A stretch of 64,000 nucleotides of DNA, taken from the NCBI GenBank assembly GCA_029547025.1, contig JAKPQA010000068.1:1-64000 (forward strand), written 5' to 3'. Both the position numbers and the translations under genes were made by a program. Shown here piece after piece: positions 51,612-59,998 of the stretch. The DNA is from Armatimonadota bacterium. GTDB lineage: Bacteria > Armatimonadota > Zipacnadia > UBA1398 > JAKPQA01. Within the stretch, counting starts at the first letter, position 1, and every line of letters starts with the position of its first letter. Below the pieces are notes generated by a model. It had not been told where the DNA came from and searched no databases. It was given only the letters and a program-made list of their open reading frames with translations.

Positions 51612-52805
51612 CTATCGGCCGGAAGCGGAGCCTATCCATCGGTCGAGCCAGTCGAAGGCCTTCTCCTGCATCGCTGCGTTGAACTCGTGCGGCCCCTCGT
51701 ACAGCACGCCCTGGAATCGCTCCGGGACGCCCGCCTTGGCATAGACGCTCGTGATCTTGTTGAACGCCAACTTCACACCATCCAGTGGGAAGAGCCCGTC
51801 CTTGGTACCGCTGATGGTCATGAGGGCGCCGGGGCAGGTCATCGACACGACGTCGGGCAGGTCCATCAGCTGGTAGAGTCCGGGGACGATCTTCATCGGC
51901 CCGATGCTGGTGAGGTGTGACTGGAGCATGTCGCCGTAGGTGCACATCCAGCCGACGACCACGGCCGCCTTGATGCGCGGATCGAGGCCCGCCAGATGGG
52001 CCGAGCGGAAGCCGCCCACGGAGAGCCCGCAGCAGCCGATGCGCTCGGGGTCCACATCGGGCCGCGTGAGAAGGTAGTCGACCGTCCGGATGTCATCGGT
52101 GAACATGACGCCCGCCCACGAGGCGCCGGCCTCAAACAGGCCGGTGCCGACCAGCCAGGTGTGCTCGGACGCGCGCCGGTCGAAGGCCTGGACGTCCTCG
52201 GCCGACATGGCCTCCCGGTCGCGGTAGAGCGCTGGATCACCGTCGATCAGTAGCCGGCGCTCGCCCCAGTAGAACATATCGATGGCGATGACAACGTAGC
52301 CGCGCCGGACGAGCTCGGAGGCCCAGCTCCGGCCCGAGTAGTAGTCCCTCTTGAACTGCGTCAGCACTGGGTGCTCGGGCTGGACGTCGACGATCTTCTC
52401 CTTACCCCACACGAAGAAGCCTCCGTGGTCATGAAGGGCAACGACGGCGGGCTTGGGGCCGGGAGGGCTCTTGGGTACCAGGACATAGGCCGGCACGCGG
52501 ATATCAGGCGTGGTGCTGAACTCGATCCGCTCGCGGACGTACTCGCCACAGTCGACCCGCTCGAGCACTTCGGGCGCCGGGTCGCAGTGCGGTGGATCGT
52601 AGTGGAGCAGCGCCCGCACCGCGGGCCGGGCTTGAGCCTTCCACGCGTCCACGTCCGTGAACCGGGGCTGGACGAAAGACAAGGAAAGGGTCGACCGGTC
52701 GGCCGTTGCTCGCATCAGCCGGTAGAGGGTGCCCGCCTGGGCGCCGGGGGTCGGTGATTCGGTAGGTACACCCGCCAAGAGAGCGAGTACCGACTGGGCC
52801 ATCAT
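51612..52805 (-). CDS. Exported alpha/beta hydrolase of the acetylxylan-esterase/dienelactone-hydrolase type
   Basis: 397 aa. A hydrophobic N-terminus (MMAQSVLALLAGVP) serves as signal. The alpha/beta fold is recognisable from VPAYVLVPKSPPGPKPAVVA, GHGG-like ALHDHGGFFVWGKEK, RRGYVVIAIDMFYWGERRL, nucleophile elbow GCCGLSVGGF, catalytic Asp region SGTKDGLFPLD and His in EGPHEFN. This matches exported esterases that deacetylate xylan and related glycans. TTG 52817 has GAGGGGG 8 nt upstream and could be the real start, adding four residues. The much longer open frame is spurious. Confidence 0.8.
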   Translation of the reverse strand: MMAQSVLALLAGVPTESPTPGAQAGTLYRLMRATADRSTLSLSFVQPRFTDVDAWKAQARPAVRALLHYDPPHCDPAPEVLERVDCGEYVRERIEFSTTPDIRVPAYVLVPKSPPGPKPAVVALHDHGGFFVWGKEKIVDVQPEHPVLTQFKRDYYSGRSWASELVRRGYVVIAIDMFYWGERRLLIDGDPALYRDREAMSAEDVQAFDRRASEHTWLVGTGLFEAGASWAGVMFTDDIRTVDYLLTRPDVDPERIGCCGLSVGGFRSAHLAGLDPRIKAAVVVGWMCTYGDMLQSHLTSIGPMKIVPGLYQLMDLPDVVSMTCPGALMTISGTKDGLFPLDGVKLAFNKITSVYAKAGVPERFQGVLYEGPHEFNAAMQEKAFDWLDRWIGSASGR

Positions 52806-53122
52806 CACCAGCGACAAGGCAGATCCCCCTCGGAAGACAGGGCGGTGCGGTGGGGCGGCGGTTCGCGCCGCAGTAGGGGCCCACCTGCGCGTGAGGGGGC
52901 TAGCCAGAGCTCGGCGGCCCCAGCGGGCACGGGTCGCACGCCAGTCGGTTCGTCTCGTGCTGCCCTCGGCGGCGCAAACGCAGGACACGTGCTACCTAGT
53001 GTATGCGAAACACAGTCGCGATGGGTTTGGCGCCGGGTGGGGACGGGTATGATGGCAGAAGTCCAGTTGTGCCGGATCGCTCGGCGGGCTGGAGGAGACC
53101 AGTGACGGAAAGGGGTCTTGGC

Positions 53123-53464
53123 ATGAAGTGGTTGTGCGTGTGCGCTGTGATGGCGGCCATCGCGTGGGCCGCGCTGGGGTGCGACGAGACAGGCACCTTC
53201 GTGCCATCGGACGACACGGCCGCGGTGCGGGCGGGCGCCGACAACGTGCCCGGTTCGGCGGTCCAGCAGCAGGACAGAGAGCGGCTCCAGGAAGGTAGCT
53301 GCGACGAGGCGGCGTGCCAGGACTGCGATCGGGACCGGGACCGCGATCGGCTGCAGGATGGCAGTTGCGCGACCCGCGGGATCCAGGTACAAGACCGCGA
53401 CCGCGATGAGTGCGGCGACTGCGAAGGGCCGTGCACCAAGTCACGGCTGGGCATTGGTGCATGA
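53123..53464 (+). CDS. Small Asp/Arg/Cys-rich lipoprotein
   Basis: 113 aa. MKWLCVCAVMAAIAWAALGC is a textbook lipoprotein signal (AALGC). The mature part is highly polar, with runs of Asp-Arg and many Cys: DRERLQEGSCDEAACQDC and DRDRDRDRLQDGSCATRG, then QDRDRDECGDCEGPC. AAAGGGG lies 8 nt before ATG 53123; GTG 53102, with GGAGGA upstream, is an alternative. I do not recognise the family. The RLxxGSxC pieces recur in the next gene, suggesting related function, maybe metal or surface binding. Confidence 0.6.
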   Translation: MKWLCVCAVMAAIAWAALGCDETGTFVPSDDTAAVRAGADNVPGSAVQQQDRERLQEGSCDEAACQDCDRDRDRDRLQDGSCATRGIQVQDRDRDECGDCEGPCTKSRLGIGA

Positions 53465-53773
53465 AACGGCGTTAGCCACGGCGTTCCTGGCCCCGCGCGT
53501 TCGGCACGGGGCCGGGAATCGCCCTCCCCAGACGGTCCCCGGCCGATGTAGTCCGTAGTTAGCCCTCCCCCTACGGCCAGCGACTGAGTTGCGCTCTGCA
53601 CGCGACCCGCCTGGCCAAGCCTGATCGTTTACCCAATCGTAGCGGTTCGCCGGTCCCTCCCGCGGTCCGACGCGGAAAAGTGCCAGTAGAGTGAGGGTGT
53701 TACTTGGCATGTGACGGCTGGTCTTCACCTGCCGCCACCGTGCCTGTGGAACACCGGAGGGAGTGGTATCTCG
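53465..53773. other. 309-bp spacer between the two lipoprotein genes
   Basis: It holds the hairpin at 53489-53513 and a second inverted repeat, CCGTAG (53553-53558) with CTACGG (53571-53576). The region from about 53580 to 53755 has no credible gene and no good promoter that I can see; the ribosome site GGAGGGAG of the next gene is at its end. Confidence 0.6.
53489..53513 (+). terminator. Possible terminator hairpin after the small lipoprotein gene
   Basis: GGCCCCG (53489-53495) pairs perfectly with CGGGGCC (53507-53513), 25 nt after the stop. No T-run follows. Confidence 0.4.
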
Positions 53774-54589
53774 ATGAGATACGCGTACGCTCCGGCCGCG
53801 ATGGCGGTGACACTGGGATCAGCGATCCTCGTCGGATGCGGCGGGACCACCGCTACATTGGATGCCTCGGACGATCTGGCGGGGGCTCGAGCCGCAGCCG
53901 CCGCGACTCTCGCCACATTCGCCGCGGACGCGGTGGTGCTGGCGGAGGCCAGCGAGGTGGTCGCCGCCGGGGTTCGGTCCGGAGGCGAGGGAGAGCCTGG
54001 TGGCAATGAGGACCCGGCAAACCAGGGCGGCAACACGGAGGATGGCGAGGGTGAGACCGAGAGGAATCGGCTTCGCGACGGGAGTCAGTGCTCCGTCGGC
54101 GAGGGCGGCCGGATACGGGTCGAGCGCCCCGACGGAACGGTGATCGAAGGCTACGTGGACGGAGATCAGCAGATCCGCCGCGGCGACGGGTGGCTCGCCG
54201 ATGGAGAGCAGGAGCAGGGCGAGGGCGAGACACAGCGGATCCGCCTGCGCCTGCAGAACGGCGGCGAGTGCCTCGTGGATCCGCCGGGGACTCCCGGCGG
54301 CGCGTTCGAGTGCCAAGGCCCCGGCACATGGGTCATTGAGGTTACGCAGAACGAAGATGGCTCACTGGTTGTGGCTTTCGCGTCGGTAGAGATCACGGTG
54401 GTCCGAAACGAGGACGGCACCCTGACCGCGACGCTCGGCGACGGCTCGAACTGGCAGGTCACGTTGAACGAGGATGGCACCATCAGCGCGACAAGCCCGA
54501 GCGGGAGCACCTGGGTAGTCAGCATGACCCAGGGAGCGATCATGGTCACGACACCATCGGGGGCCAGCCATGAGCTGACGGTCGAGTAG
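53774..54589 (+). CDS. Lipoprotein with acidic linker and NEDG repeats
   Basis: 271 aa. Signal MRYAYAPAAMAVTLGSAILV ends at lipobox VGC. An Ala-rich helix (30-70), a Gly/Glu-rich linker, then ETERNRLRDGSQCSVGEGG and ETQRIRLRLQNGGECLVDPP, which repeat the motif of the preceding lipoprotein. The C-terminal 90 residues are tandem beta units of about 20 residues: QNEDGSLVVAFASVEITVV, RNEDGTLTATLGDGSNWQVT and NEDGTISATSPSGSTWVV. GGAGGGAG lies upstream of ATG 53774. The family is unknown; a surface-exposed adhesive or calcium-binding role is possible. A strong terminator follows. Confidence 0.62.
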   Translation: MRYAYAPAAMAVTLGSAILVGCGGTTATLDASDDLAGARAAAAATLATFAADAVVLAEASEVVAAGVRSGGEGEPGGNEDPANQGGNTEDGEGETERNRLRDGSQCSVGEGGRIRVERPDGTVIEGYVDGDQQIRRGDGWLADGEQEQGEGETQRIRLRLQNGGECLVDPPGTPGGAFECQGPGTWVIEVTQNEDGSLVVAFASVEITVVRNEDGTLTATLGDGSNWQVTLNEDGTISATSPSGSTWVVSMTQGAIMVTTPSGASHELTVE

Positions 54590-54604
54590 GCCCAGTAGCG
54601 CCGC

Positions 54605-54645
54605 GAGGGAGCCCGTCGGGGTGTTGGCCCGGCGGGCTCTCCTCG
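54605..54645 (+). terminator. Strong hairpin terminator after the NEDG lipoprotein gene
   Basis: AGCCCGTCGGG (54610-54620) pairs with CCCGGCGGGCT (54628-54638) across a 7-nt loop, one T-G wobble; flanking GAGGG and CTC extend it. Pyrimidine-rich sequence with several T follows. Confidence 0.68.
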
Positions 54646-54916
54646 TCTGTGCGACGGTTGAGGCGGCCGCGGCGGCACGCGCCAGATAGCGGCGTCCCGC
54701 CGCGCGGTGAGCCGTGTGTGGGGCGCGGTTCCCGCGTACCCGCGCAGAGCTGTGGTGCAGACGCCAACGGGTATTCGCCCTCGGGTCGGGCCCGTTTGCG
54801 GAATAATGGCGCTGGAGGACATGCCGCGCCTGGCCCCGCCGAGCATCGCGGGCCTGTCGCGACGCGTCCACGCCCCGCTTCCCGGGCATGAAGCTCGGGG
54901 CCGGAGGGAGGCGTTT
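54646..54916. other. Non-coding region upstream of the pilin genes
   Basis: No credible gene. AATAAT at 54802-54807 resembles a -10 box but has no good -35. The ribosome site GGAGGGAGG (54903-54911) belongs to the first pilin gene. Nothing else is recognised. Confidence 0.5.
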
Positions 54917-54919
54917 GTG

Positions 54920-55372
54920 ATGCGATCTGCAGGCACCGCCGGGCGGCCTCGAGGCCGCCGCGGCTTCACGCTGATCGAGATCCTGCTCTCGGTCGTCATT
55001 CTGGGTGTGGCGATGGTGGCCCTGATGTCCATGCTGGCTCATGCCGGGCGCACCCAGCGCTTCGCGCGCTATGAGATGCTGTGCTCGACGGCGGCCCAGG
55101 ATCTTCTCGCACGACTGGAAGGCGGTTCGTTCTCGGATATCACCCCCGAAAGGGCGCCGACGTACGCGGCCGAGATGGAGGCGGCCCTGCTCGAGCAGGG
55201 CGTGCCCGACCCGACGGCCGAGGTCGAGATCGCGCCCTGGCCGGACACATCGACCGCGCACCTACGGCGGGTCACGGTGACCGTCCAGTTCGGCGGCGAC
55301 ACTGTGCGGGTTAAGGACTTAGGGTCCATTCGACTGGAGACACTGTTCTGCGACAGCGTCAAGGAGCTATAG
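54920..55372 (+). CDS. Type IV pilin-like (GspI/PulI/PilV) protein
   Basis: 150 aa. The prepilin cleavage motif is RRGFTLIEILLSVVILG (after Gly, before Phe, with Glu at +5), followed by a hydrophobic helix. The mature domain is small (RFARYEMLCSTAAQDLLARL, VTVTVQFGGDTVRVKDLGS). GGAGGGAGG precedes ATG 54920. It is the first of three pilin-like genes, with 30 nt to the next. No prepilin peptidase or assembly ATPase is in the window, so the machine is encoded elsewhere. Confidence 0.85.
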   Translation: MRSAGTAGRPRGRRGFTLIEILLSVVILGVAMVALMSMLAHAGRTQRFARYEMLCSTAAQDLLARLEGGSFSDITPERAPTYAAEMEAALLEQGVPDPTAEVEIAPWPDTSTAHLRRVTVTVQFGGDTVRVKDLGSIRLETLFCDSVKEL

Positions 55373-55402
55373 CCCGGGGCGCCTGTGAGGAGGCGATAGG
55401 CG

Positions 55403-56041
55403 ATGAGAAGGATGCGGCCCCGATCGGGGCAAGCCCCCCGCTCGCGCCGGGGCTTCACCCTGGTCGAGATGATGGTGGCGGTGGGGGTACTCGCAACGCT
55501 GATGGGCGCCATATGGGGCGTCTTCATGATGGGCATGCGGTTGTACTCGATTCATCGGGCGGCCTACACCAGCGACTCCAATGCGTCCATGGCGCTGGAG
55601 CGTGGCCTGCGAGACCTGGCCGATGCCGCGATCATCACGTACGCCAGCTCGGACTACTTCACGTACCGCAAGCCCGCGAAGGGCCCTGACGGGTTCTACG
55701 AACTGGAGCGCCACGGGGGCATTGCCATCCAGATGACAGCGGTGACCCTGGGTGACGAGATGAAGCTCTACAAGCTCGGCGAGGCCGTGTACCTGGACAA
55801 TACGAGCGATGCGGAGCCGCCGATCGAGCTGGCCAGCGGTGTCACCAACGTCCACTTCCTGTACGACGGGCTGGAGGCCTCGGGAACAGGGAGTCTGATC
55901 GGGGGCACCCAGGCGGCGCCGTTCGACGTGAAGACCGTTACACTGACCATCGAGACGCAGGGGAAGACCTCGGGCATCGGCGGGAGATCTCAGTCCGGGA
56001 CAACGGTCACGAAGACGGTCCGACTGCGGAACCACATGTAG
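55403..56041 (+). CDS. Type IV pilin-like (PulJ/GspJ/PilW) protein
   Basis: 212 aa. RRGFTLVEMMVAVGVLATLM is the prepilin motif; the mature part has SNASMALERGLRDLADAAII, the helix-plus-strand start of GspJ-type minor pseudopilins, and a beta-rich tail (NVHFLYDGLEASGTGSLIGG, VKTVTLTIETQGKTSG). A GGAGG-type site precedes ATG 55403. It sits between the PulI-like and PilX/GspK-like genes, the usual minor-pilin order. Confidence 0.85.
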   Translation: MRRMRPRSGQAPRSRRGFTLVEMMVAVGVLATLMGAIWGVFMMGMRLYSIHRAAYTSDSNASMALERGLRDLADAAIITYASSDYFTYRKPAKGPDGFYELERHGGIAIQMTAVTLGDEMKLYKLGEAVYLDNTSDAEPPIELASGVTNVHFLYDGLEASGTGSLIGGTQAAPFDVKTVTLTIETQGKTSGIGGRSQSGTTVTKTVRLRNHM

Positions 56042-56062
56042 CCCGGAGGAGGAGGGGTGGAG

Positions 56063-57286
56063 ATGAGAAACGGCACAAGGCATTCTCAGGGGCAGGTACT
56101 GGTCATCAGCCTGGTCGCCACTGTGGTTATGGCCTTCCTGGGGCTCGGATTGATGCAGCTCGCCCAGCAGTCGGCTTCGGCCGAGTCGACTGCCTATCGC
56201 AAGGCGCAGTCGCTCTGGCGAGTGCACGGCGGCGTGGAGTATGCCGTCTGGAACCTGCTCAGCACTGATGTGGGTTCCGCCTATTCGGGCCAGGCCGCTC
56301 CAAACCCGGCCTACAACTGGGGCTACAACGGGGCGACCCTTTCGTACCCGCTTGGAGGCGGGAGTGAGGCTGATACGTCCTCTGTGGCGATCACGGTATC
56401 GGCGCCCATGGCATCGGACCCGAGCATCAGGGCCATCCGTGCCGAGACCGATGTATTTGGGAAGACGGCAGCGGCTCGACACCTGATCGACGTGGACCGG
56501 CCCCCGCCCGCGCTGAACCTCGCGATCCTGACTGAGGACTCGCTGAACGTTGGCGGCAACACGGTGGTCACCAGCCATTCGGGTGCACAGGGCACGCTGA
56601 ACGCCGATATCCACACGAACCGCAACCTGTCGGTGGACGGGTCCTCGGTCGTCAATGGGTTCGCGACGGCGTCAGGGACGGCAAACGTGAGTGGCACGGT
56701 GGCCCCCCCGGTCAACCCGGGCAACCTGCCGCCCTACTTTGAGGGGGTGTCGGCGGTCGACATCCCGAACATCGACCCAGCATCCTTTGCGAGCATCGCG
56801 GACGTGACGATCTCCAACCCGAAGAGCATCCCGATGAACGCCGTGTTGGACTTCGGCGGCACACCGGACGACCCCACGATCGTGTACCTGAACGGCGACT
56901 GGCAACCCGCCGGGCATACGTATGTGAGGGGCAACTGCGTCCTCGTCGTGAACGGAAAGCTGAAGACGGCAGGGCTGACGTATCTGGAGGCCACAGCGGG
57001 AGGCCAGTTCTCGGTGATCGCGAGCTTCGTGGACCTCAAAGGCACCTCGGAGATCCATGGCGTGGTATACGCCCGGGAGGAGTTCCATAGCTCGGGCACC
57101 GCGGCCATCTATGGGTCCGCGATCTCGAAGTCCTACGACCCGGCGACCGGCAAGACCAAGACCGGATCCGTGTTCACGGGGAACTTCGACGTGTACTACC
57201 AGCCGCACGGGGAGAACCTGCTCCCAGAGCCTCCGACGGCCGCACGGTTGTCGTACCAGACGCGAGGACCAGGTGAGAACTGGTAG
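56063..57286 (+). CDS. PilX/GspK-like pilus assembly protein with C-terminal beta domain
   Basis: 407 aa. The N-terminus GQVLVISLVATVVMAFLGLG is the membrane helix of PilX-type proteins, followed by AESTAYRKAQSLWRVHGGVE. The C-terminal 250 residues are repetitive and beta-rich: NLAILTEDSLNVGGNTVVTS, NRNLSVDGSSVVNGFATASG, VYLNGDWQPAG. Such tails are seen in pilX-like proteins with polymer-forming C-termini. I use ATG 56063 because GGAGGAGGGG lies just upstream; GTG 56057 is the alternative. Last gene of the minor-pilin set. Confidence 0.78.
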   Translation: MRNGTRHSQGQVLVISLVATVVMAFLGLGLMQLAQQSASAESTAYRKAQSLWRVHGGVEYAVWNLLSTDVGSAYSGQAAPNPAYNWGYNGATLSYPLGGGSEADTSSVAITVSAPMASDPSIRAIRAETDVFGKTAAARHLIDVDRPPPALNLAILTEDSLNVGGNTVVTSHSGAQGTLNADIHTNRNLSVDGSSVVNGFATASGTANVSGTVAPPVNPGNLPPYFEGVSAVDIPNIDPASFASIADVTISNPKSIPMNAVLDFGGTPDDPTIVYLNGDWQPAGHTYVRGNCVLVVNGKLKTAGLTYLEATAGGQFSVIASFVDLKGTSEIHGVVYAREEFHSSGTAAIYGSAISKSYDPATGKTKTGSVFTGNFDVYYQPHGENLLPEPPTAARLSYQTRGPGENW

Positions 57287-57390
57287 GGGGAACCGGAGCG
57301 CCACGAGCCTTGTAGTATCATGGAGCGCCGCTTTCCCGCGGCGCTTCGTCTCGTACGGGGCCCGATACTGTCACTGCGTGGTGAGTCTTC

Positions 57391-58653
57391 GTGAACCACC
57401 GAATGCCCGCCGCCGAGCGGTTTGCCGGACTGGACACGGGTCGAACAGAAGGCATTGGTCGTCCCCTACCTCACAATGCCCACATCCACATGCCGCCGAA
57501 CTTCTCGGCATTCGATACGGTGGGGCAGGTCGTCGAGCTGGCGGCGCAACAGCACATGGCCCTGGTGTGTGCCAGCAACTACTACGACCATCGAGTCTAC
57601 GACCCCTTCGCCCGCATGGCTTTCGATGCGGGCGTGTTCCCCGTGTTCGGGCTCGAGATCATCCTCTTCGACGAGGGACTCGCGCGGTGCGGGGTTCGGA
57701 CGAACGACCCCAACAACCCGGGCCGCGTATACCTGTGTGGGCTGGGCACGCCGTTCATCGGCCACCCGCCGGCCGGTCCCGACCAGACGCTGGGAGTGAT
57801 CCGCCGGAACGACGAACGCCGTATGCGGGCCATGGTCGAGCGGATCAACGAGGTCCTCGCCAGCCGGTCAATCGGCTGCCGTCTGGCCTATGAGCACGCC
57901 GTGGATGGGCTCGTGCGACGGCACGGCGTCGAGCCCGACTCCATCGTCCTGCAGGAACGGCATCTGGCTCAAGCCCTGCAGGAGATGCTGTTCGCCGCCG
58001 CAGATCTCGACCCGGGGCTCCTCGATCGCGCTGCGCCGGGCGCGCTCAAGGCGCCGGGTGACCCGGTGAAGGTCCAGAACGACCTGCGCAGCCACCTCAT
58101 GAAAGCCGGCGGACCGGCCTATGTCGATGAGGAGTTCGTCGACTTCGCGACGGCCAAGTCCGCCATCCTTGGCCTGGGCGGCATCCCGTGCTACCCGGTC
58201 CTGGGCGATGGCGCCGATCCTCGCACGGAGTTCGAGGCCGACGTCGATGGACTCATCGAGTCCCTTGGGGCCTGGGGGGTGCACATGGCGCAGTTCATCC
58301 CGCGGCGCAACTCACTCGAGCTGGTCGAGCGCTACGCCGAGGCCCTGCGAGAGGCCGGCATCGTGCTCACGGCGGGCACCGAGCACAACACACTGGAGCT
58401 CATCCCACTGCAGCCGGCGTGCATTGGCGGCGTCGCGCTCACTCCGCGACTGATGGAGCTGTTCTGGGAGGGGGCCTGCATCAGCGCCGCGCACCAGGTC
58501 TTGGTGTCCCGCGGGCAGGCCGGCTACGTGGACGTCCAAGGCGAGCGCGCGGCCGATCCGGCGGAGCTTGCCGCGATCGGTGCGGGCCTCGTCCAGCAGG
58601 TCGCGGGGCGAAGAGCCCGGCCGGGAGGCCCGGGGGGCCGCGAGGCGAACTGA
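57391..58653 (+). CDS. PHP-like amidohydrolase-type protein of unknown function
   Basis: 420 aa. NAHIHMPPNFSAF near 29 and CASNYYDHRVYD, with VFPVFGLEIILFDE further on, resemble the His-x-His and His/Glu ligands of PHP hydrolases; a C-terminal AGTEHNTLELIPL fits another ligand. The body is longer than simple PHP proteins. It could be a phosphoesterase or a sugar-metabolism enzyme; it directly precedes a UroD-family methyltransferase. Start GTG 57391 has no strong ribosome site; ATG 57403 is possible. The tail is Gly/Arg-rich and probably disordered. Confidence 0.6.
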   Translation: MNHRMPAAERFAGLDTGRTEGIGRPLPHNAHIHMPPNFSAFDTVGQVVELAAQQHMALVCASNYYDHRVYDPFARMAFDAGVFPVFGLEIILFDEGLARCGVRTNDPNNPGRVYLCGLGTPFIGHPPAGPDQTLGVIRRNDERRMRAMVERINEVLASRSIGCRLAYEHAVDGLVRRHGVEPDSIVLQERHLAQALQEMLFAAADLDPGLLDRAAPGALKAPGDPVKVQNDLRSHLMKAGGPAYVDEEFVDFATAKSAILGLGGIPCYPVLGDGADPRTEFEADVDGLIESLGAWGVHMAQFIPRRNSLELVERYAEALREAGIVLTAGTEHNTLELIPLQPACIGGVALTPRLMELFWEGACISAAHQVLVSRGQAGYVDVQGERAADPAELAAIGAGLVQQVAGRRARPGGPGGREAN

Positions 58654-58691
58654 CCCGCAGGGCGCGCAGCGCCTAGCCGGAGGTGTGGCCT

Positions 58692-59963
58692 TTGACGTCT
58701 CGCGAACGAGTGGTCGCCGCGATCCGCCATCAGGAGCCTGACCGGGTGCCCGTGGATCTCGGGGGCACCGCAGTGACTGGCATCGCTGCCAGTGTGGTCT
58801 ATCTCCTTCGCGTTGCTCTGGGATTGAGCCGTCCCGGTGAACCGGTGCGGGTGGTCGAGCCCTACCAGATGCTCGGCGAAGTCGATGATGGCCTGCGCGC
58901 TGCCCTGGGCATCGATACGACGAGCTTGGAACGCCAGGCCAACCTGTTTGGGTTTGAGAACCGGGACTGGAAGGAGTGGCGGTTGTTCGACGGCACGCCC
59001 GTGCTGGTGCCAGGCGCCTTCAACACCACGCCCGAGCCCAATGGCGACATTCCCATGTACCCCGGCGGTGATCGCGGTGCTCCGCCCAGCGGGCGCATGC
59101 CTCGCGGCGGCTACTATTTCGACACCATCGTGCGCCAGGAACCGATCGATGAGGAGGCTCTCGACCCCGCCGACAATCTCGAGGAGTTCACGCCCATCCC
59201 TCCGGAGGAGCTCGACCGCCTCGCGGACCGGGCCGACGCGCTCGCCACACAGACCGAGTATGCGGTGGTGGGGAGCTTTGGCGGCACCAGTTTCGGTGAT
59301 ATCGCCTTGGTGCCCGCGCCCTTCCTGAAGTACCCCAAGGGTATCCGGGACATCGAGGAGTGGTATGTCTCCACCACCGCACGGCGCGACTACGTCCGCC
59401 GTGTGTTTGAGGGGCAGTGCGAGATTGCCCTGGAGAACCTGGCGCGGGTGTGGGGTGCGGTGGGAGATCGGGTGCAGGTCGTGTTCGTGACGGGGACCGA
59501 CTTCGGCACGCAGCGTGGCCCGTTCTGTTCGCCCGAGTCCTATCGTGACCTGTTCAAGCCGTTCCATGCACGGATCAATGATTGGATCCACACGCACACA
59601 CACTGGTTGACCTTCTGTCACAGCTGTGGCGGCGTCGAACCGCTGATCGAGGATTTCATCGAGGCGGGTTTCGACATCCTCAACCCCGTCCAGTGCTCCG
59701 CTGAGGGCATGGACGCCGCGCATCTGAAGAAATGCTACGGCGACCGAATCACGTTCTGGGGCGGTGCTGTGGATACGCAGAGCACCTTGCCGTTCGGCAC
59801 CCCGAGCGCGGTACGCAACGAGGTGCTTGAGCGCTTGCGCGTCTTTGCGCCGGGCGGTGGCTTCGTTTTCAACGCCGTCCACAACATCCAAGCGCGCACT
59901 CCCGCCACCAATGTCCTTGCCATGTTCGACGCACTCCGTGAGTATAACCAGGCTGGTGCCTAG
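58692..59963 (+). CDS. Uroporphyrinogen-decarboxylase-family (cobalamin-linked) methyltransferase
   Basis: 423 aa. I choose TTG 58692: it has GGAGG (58679-58683) 8 nt upstream and gives the family N-terminus [20 protein letters not shown]. Zinc site: [20 protein letters not shown] (His-x-Cys-x-x-Gly-Gly) with a downstream [15 protein letters not shown], as in MtaA/MtbA-type methyltransferases rather than true heme-pathway UroD. It should move a methyl group between a corrinoid protein and a thiol or methoxyl donor. The corrinoid protein at 5585 could be its partner, though far away. The next gene is a beta-helix protein. Confidence 0.85.
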   Translation: MTSRERVVAAIRHQEPDRVPVDLGGTAVTGIAASVVYLLRVALGLSRPGEPVRVVEPYQMLGEVDDGLRAALGIDTTSLERQANLFGFENRDWKEWRLFDGTPVLVPGAFNTTPEPNGDIPMYPGGDRGAPPSGRMPRGGYYFDTIVRQEPIDEEALDPADNLEEFTPIPPEELDRLADRADALATQTEYAVVGSFGGTSFGDIALVPAPFLKYPKGIRDIEEWYVSTTARRDYVRRVFEGQCEIALENLARVWGAVGDRVQVVFVTGTDFGTQRGPFCSPESYRDLFKPFHARINDWIHTHTHWLTFCHSCGGVEPLIEDFIEAGFDILNPVQCSAEGMDAAHLKKCYGDRITFWGGAVDTQSTLPFGTPSAVRNEVLERLRVFAPGGGFVFNAVHNIQARTPATNVLAMFDALREYNQAGA

Positions 59964-59998
59964 TCCACCGGCTCGCCGAACGCCAGGAGGCCTCCGCC

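Noticed and set aside
53338-53360. Asp-Arg codon repeats as a CRISPR- or VNTR-like array
   Set aside because: Short, imperfect and inside a lipoprotein coding frame with a clear signal peptide; explained by protein composition.
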